The notes under the pieces: model-generated
What the model was told of the DNA's origin: nothing
The model's database searches: none
The model's input: only the letters and a program-made list of their open reading frames with translations
Source of the DNA: UBA961 sp014191195
GTDB taxonomy: Bacteria > Bacteroidota > Ignavibacteria > Kapaibacteriales > UBA961
NCBI GenBank assembly: GCA_964204605.1
Contig: OZ123195.1
Coordinates: 868,001-932,000 of the forward strand
Direction: 5' to 3'
DNA length: 64,000 nucleotides
Translations under genes and position numbers: made by a program
In this document: piece after piece, positions 60,944-64,000 of the stretch
Layout of the letters: every line of letters starts with the position of its first letter
How positions within the stretch are numbered: the stretch's first letter is position 1

Positions 60944-63584
60944 TTTCTTTTCGAGCAAAGCACAAAGCTATTCTAATTTCAGCATAATCATAAGAATCAC
61001 CGATTTCTTTTTTTATTTCTTTCAATAATGCATAAGGAAACTTAAGAAGATAGGTTTTTATTGCATGTAACAGGGGAGTAGATACAAATTGCGAAGATTC
61101 TAGAAATAATCCATTTTCTATGATAATCTGAATATGATGTGCAATCGTACCAATAGATAAAGCTCTGATTTGGGATATATCATGCAGAGACAAACCATTC
61201 TTTGCTAATTTATAGGTGACAAGAATTGTCTGTGTCATTCCATTAATTTGATCTTTTTCATCTTCCATATGAGACTTCAGATTAATCAGGAACAGATTCC
61301 CATATTTTTTTGTGATTTCAGGTGGAAGATTACACAATTTGGCCATTTCATCGGTGGTTTCCGGCAACATTGAAGACATCATTACTAATACATTATCAGT
61401 AAAATAATCATGTACTTCAATTGCCCTTTGTCCGATTTCAGTACGAACTTTCTGTAGTGATTGTAGTACTTTTTTTGATTCATCGATAGTATACTTTATC
61501 TGTAATGGCTTTACTTTTTCTTTTAGGGCTTCTTTTCCTTTCGTTTCAATCATCAACATAGGGTATTGTGATGCAGTTATATGCAAAAGCCCTTCACCCA
61601 CCAATGTAGAAGCAGCATCTTGTATTGAATACAATGCTATGCCTTTAAGCCTAGCAAAAGATTGTGCTTTATCAAGTTGATATTTTTTGACATTAGTATC
61701 TTTTATATCTCCTATAGCAACAGCAATGACAGTTTTTTTGCCAAACTTTCCATCTAATTCAGCTGCAGCAACTAATAGGGAATGTCTAATAAATTGTTCT
61801 TGATGAGAAAATGCAGGTTTTTGTGTAGATATACTCTGATTCTTACAAGAAGAGCATGTTAGACAAGGCTTATTATCAGTAGGAGATATATCTTGAAAAT
61901 ATTCCAATATAAAATTTCGTTTACACCCAAGGGTTTCAGCATATCTTTGCATACTATTTAGTTTTCTTAAAGCATATTGATATCGGGCTTCAAGTCCTTC
62001 AAAATCAATAGGTATCGATTGAACAGTATTTCGTTCTAATAATAAACTTATTCCACTTCCATATTGAGATTTTGTAGTACTGATCATTCTAGCCATTTCG
62101 AACGATTGCATAGCTTTTTCAAACTGAACTGCTGTAATTTGATATGTTCTGAGTATACGATGAATATCACATTTTACAGGACGTATAAATGATTCTGCTC
62201 CAAGCATTCTTAATACTGCAAGTAATACATTTCTTTTTTCTTCTGATATTCTATCTATATAATTCTTGATTTGTTCTTCATTTGCTATGATCTGAACCAT
62301 CGTAATTGATTGCTTAGAATTTCCTATAGTTATTATAGCATTCTTTTCAATTATCTGTAAAATTGTCTGTACTGTATTCTGTGTTAAGCCACATGCATTA
62401 CCTATCTGCAATGCAGACATATACACGGGCTGTGTTTGATAAAAACTTATAGGGCATTGGGCATATATAGTTTCATAAACTGAAATAATATCCTTTTTTG
62501 ATGGATATGTTTGCCTCAGGAAATAATCCATTAAGTCTCTATCACTTGTATGATACAGAAGTATGCACTGAGACTCTATACCGTCTCTACCTGCACGGCC
62601 TGCTTCTTGATAATATGCTTCTATTGTAAGAGTCAAATCACAATGAATTACATATCTAACATTTGATTTATCTACTCCCATACCAAAAGCACTTGTAGCT
62701 ATCAATATTGGATGCTTCTCGTGTATAAATTGCTCCTGCATTCGTTTACGCTGAATATCCGGTAATCCAGCGTGATACAGCAGAATCGGAATATTCTGTT
62801 GTTTTAATGCTAAAGCGAATTCTTCTGTTCTACGCCTGGATCCACAGTAAATAATTATTGATCCTTGTTCGGCATCCGGATTAGATAGATACTCTTTTAA
62901 AAAAGAAATAAGCCATGTAGATTTTTTATCTGTCTTAACTACTTGATAATGAAGGTTTTTACGATCAAATCCACCGATATGAAAATATGGATTATGAAGG
63001 TATAATTGTTTGATGATATCGTGTTGAACTTCGGGAGTAGCAGTTGCAGTTAATGCTATTAATACTGGTAATTTCTTTAATTGTCTTAAAGAAATAGAAA
63101 TTGCCGTATAAGCAGGCCTAAAATCATGCCCCCATTCAGAAATACAATGTGCTTCATCGATTGCAATAAGGGATATTGCAACATAAGACAAAAACTCCAT
63201 AAACTGTTGATTTTGAAGGCGTTCTGGAGATATATACAATAATTTTAATTGTCCATTTAATACCAATTGTTGTATATGATATTGTTCTTCGGTGCTTAAT
63301 GTACTATTAATTAATGCTGCAGGAATACCACGCTGAATTAATCCATCTACCTGATCTTTCATTAAAGCAATTAGTGGGGAAATCACAATAGCGCAACCAG
63401 GAAGCATTAAAGCTGGAATTTGATAACATATTGATTTTCCGCCACCAGTTGGAATAACAACTAATGTATCAGTATGATTACAAACAGATTGAATTATGTC
63501 TAATTGACCTTCACGAAAAGATGAATATCCAAAAAACTGTTCTAGTATTGAAAGAGCTTGTTTATGTATTTCAGAAGCATTCAT
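60936..63584 (-). CDS. recQ: ATP-dependent DNA helicase RecQ (long form with HTH_40-like tail)
   Basis: An 882-residue helicase. Motif I is VVIPTGGGKSICYQIPALML (split by function: TGGGKS is the P-loop, ~45), motif II IAIDEAHCISEWGHDFRP (~142-159), then TATATPEVQHDI and the second RecA domain with IIYCGSRRRTEEFA, ATSAFGMGVDKSNVRYVIH and QEAGRAGRDG. A zinc-binding region (CKRNFILEYF, then CLTCSSC) and winged-helix RQC region follow. About 150 extra C-terminal residues end in KNGLSLHDISQIRALSIGTI, an HTH_40-like domain seen in some long RecQ proteins. I cannot see a clear HRDC domain and it may be divergent here. The 3' end overlaps the glycosyltransferase gene by 8 bp. Confidence 0.94.
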   Translation of the reverse strand: MNASEIHKQALSILEQFFGYSSFREGQLDIIQSVCNHTDTLVVIPTGGGKSICYQIPALMLPGCAIVISPLIALMKDQVDGLIQRGIPAALINSTLSTEEQYHIQQLVLNGQLKLLYISPERLQNQQFMEFLSYVAISLIAIDEAHCISEWGHDFRPAYTAISISLRQLKKLPVLIALTATATPEVQHDIIKQLYLHNPYFHIGGFDRKNLHYQVVKTDKKSTWLISFLKEYLSNPDAEQGSIIIYCGSRRRTEEFALALKQQNIPILLYHAGLPDIQRKRMQEQFIHEKHPILIATSAFGMGVDKSNVRYVIHCDLTLTIEAYYQEAGRAGRDGIESQCILLYHTSDRDLMDYFLRQTYPSKKDIISVYETIYAQCPISFYQTQPVYMSALQIGNACGLTQNTVQTILQIIEKNAIITIGNSKQSITMVQIIANEEQIKNYIDRISEEKRNVLLAVLRMLGAESFIRPVKCDIHRILRTYQITAVQFEKAMQSFEMARMISTTKSQYGSGISLLLERNTVQSIPIDFEGLEARYQYALRKLNSMQRYAETLGCKRNFILEYFQDISPTDNKPCLTCSSCKNQSISTQKPAFSHQEQFIRHSLLVAAAELDGKFGKKTVIAVAIGDIKDTNVKKYQLDKAQSFARLKGIALYSIQDAASTLVGEGLLHITASQYPMLMIETKGKEALKEKVKPLQIKYTIDESKKVLQSLQKVRTEIGQRAIEVHDYFTDNVLVMMSSMLPETTDEMAKLCNLPPEITKKYGNLFLINLKSHMEDEKDQINGMTQTILVTYKLAKNGLSLHDISQIRALSIGTIAHHIQIIIENGLFLESSQFVSTPLLHAIKTYLLKFPYALLKEIKKEIGDSYDYAEIRIALCFARKEIK

Positions 63585-63656
63585 CGTATAGGGGAGATTT
63601 CCTTTTTAATTTACTTTACATAATGCAAATTATATTGCAATAGTATATATAATGAA

Positions 63657-63696
63657 ATACCTCGAAAAAGCTGCTAATACGCTTGAATCGAGGTAT
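63657..63696. repeat. Nested inverted repeat between recQ and the cytochrome peroxidase gene
   Basis: ATACCTCGA (63657-63665) pairs exactly with TCGAGGTAT (63688-63696), with AAGC/GCTT nested inside. No clear T-tract. It may end the leftward peroxidase transcript or be a regulatory structure. A 14-bp palindrome-like TTATCATGTGATAA lies nearby at 63789-63802. Confidence 0.4.
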
Positions 63697-63824
63697 GTTC
63701 TCATATAGATAATGTTAATGGCACATGTGATTTCTTTAATCATTACCAAGTAAATTACTGTTTTTATTTTATGATATGACACTTAATATTATCATGTGAT
63801 AAATTTATTTGTCATACATCAATA

Positions 63825-64000
63825 TTAAAATTCAGATAATAATCTTCTACGAATAAAACTTGTATCAGACAAAGTGTTCAAAAAAGTAAGTAAGTGTTTT
63901 TTTTGTGTATCACTAAATTGCAATCCTCTTTTTATTGGATTATTAAGTGAAGTGTCTACTGTAGGATGATCAATGATTCCATTGGAATAATGATTGACCA
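63825..64000 (-). CDS. C-terminus of a MauG/cytochrome c peroxidase-family protein (cut by the window)
   Basis: Reading leftward from the window edge, a frame with no stop gives 57 residues: HYSNGIIDHPTVDTSLNNP, then GLQFSDTQKKHLLTFLNTLS and ...RRRLLSEF before TAA at 63825. The HYxxGxxDHPTxD start, the GLxxSDxxK region and the LLTFLNTLSDTSF ending are the C-terminal signature of di-heme cytochrome c peroxidases (MauG/CcpA). These oxidise substrates with H2O2 in the periplasm. The heme-binding CxxCH motifs lie outside the window. The gene ends 240 bp from recQ. Confidence 0.78.
   Translation of the reverse strand, partial: VNHYSNGIIDHPTVDTSLNNPIKRGLQFSDTQKKHLLTFLNTLSDTSFIRRRLLSEF

Overview
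This 64 kb window is chromosomal DNA from an AT-rich Gram-negative bacterium. Lipid A genes (lpxB, lpxK), outer-membrane barrels and a TonB receptor show the double membrane. Four large secreted proteins end in type IX secretion (T9SS)-like C-terminal domains, which points to the Bacteroidota/Chlorobiota (FCB) group. Clear Shine-Dalgarno motifs stand before several starts (near 14431, 38063, 43530, 51206 and 59612), which is unusual for classical Bacteroidia. A deep FCB lineage such as an Ignavibacteria- or Kapabacteria-type organism is therefore my guess, at low confidence. The genes are tightly packed, with many 1-8 bp overlaps. I see no rRNA, tRNA, IS element, prophage or CRISPR; the only stable RNA gene is tmRNA (ssrA).

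Layout. 1-4.3 kb: end of a T9SS cargo gene, proline dehydrogenase, a secreted endonuclease/phosphatase-like lipoprotein, and an alpha/beta hydrolase that has lost its catalytic Ser and His. 4.4-9.9 kb: HI0933-type flavoprotein, Uup-like ABC-F ATPase, MgtE Mg2+ channel and TrhO tRNA hydroxylase. 9.9-15.5 kb: leftward Mpl / DUF3592 / TPR operon, a small membrane protein and two TPR lipoproteins. 15.6-19.0 kb: lpxB, a DUF374 acyltransferase, lpxK and a class-I glutamine amidotransferase. 19.0-22.1 kb: a 1011-residue BNR-repeat T9SS cargo. 22.2-26.7 kb: a complete pstSCAB-phoU phosphate operon. 26.8-31.9 kb: rmlA, recG and a barrel protein with OmpA-like repeats.

31.9-37.9 kb: a four-gene leftward operon that I consider the most interesting part of the window. 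It holds a DUF4856-like lipoprotein, an imelysin-like lipoprotein, a full-length homologue of vitamin-K-dependent gamma-glutamyl carboxylase (HTTM plus C-terminal domain) and a FecA-like TonB receptor. A 19-bp palindrome resembling a DtxR/MntR-family operator overlaps its predicted promoter. This looks like a metal-regulated uptake system with a possible carboxylation step. A divergent barrel gene shares the control region.

38.1-45.3 kb: beta-lactamase-like hydrolase, a five-repeat beta-flower protein, a solitary restriction-modification enzyme of foreign composition, a lipoprotein with a small ORF before it, and a phytase-like esterase lipoprotein. 45.4-45.8 kb: ssrA, with a decodable tag GNTMNYRLAA. 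45.9-52.4 kb: DUF2279 protein, methyltransferase, GAPDH, single-chain methylmalonyl-CoA mutase and a TPR protein. 52.4-64 kb: CPBP protease, M14 carboxypeptidase, an orphan HicB-like protein, a membrane protein, trmD, a CAP-domain T9SS cargo, a glycosyltransferase, recQ, and at the right edge the C-terminus of a MauG-type cytochrome c peroxidase.
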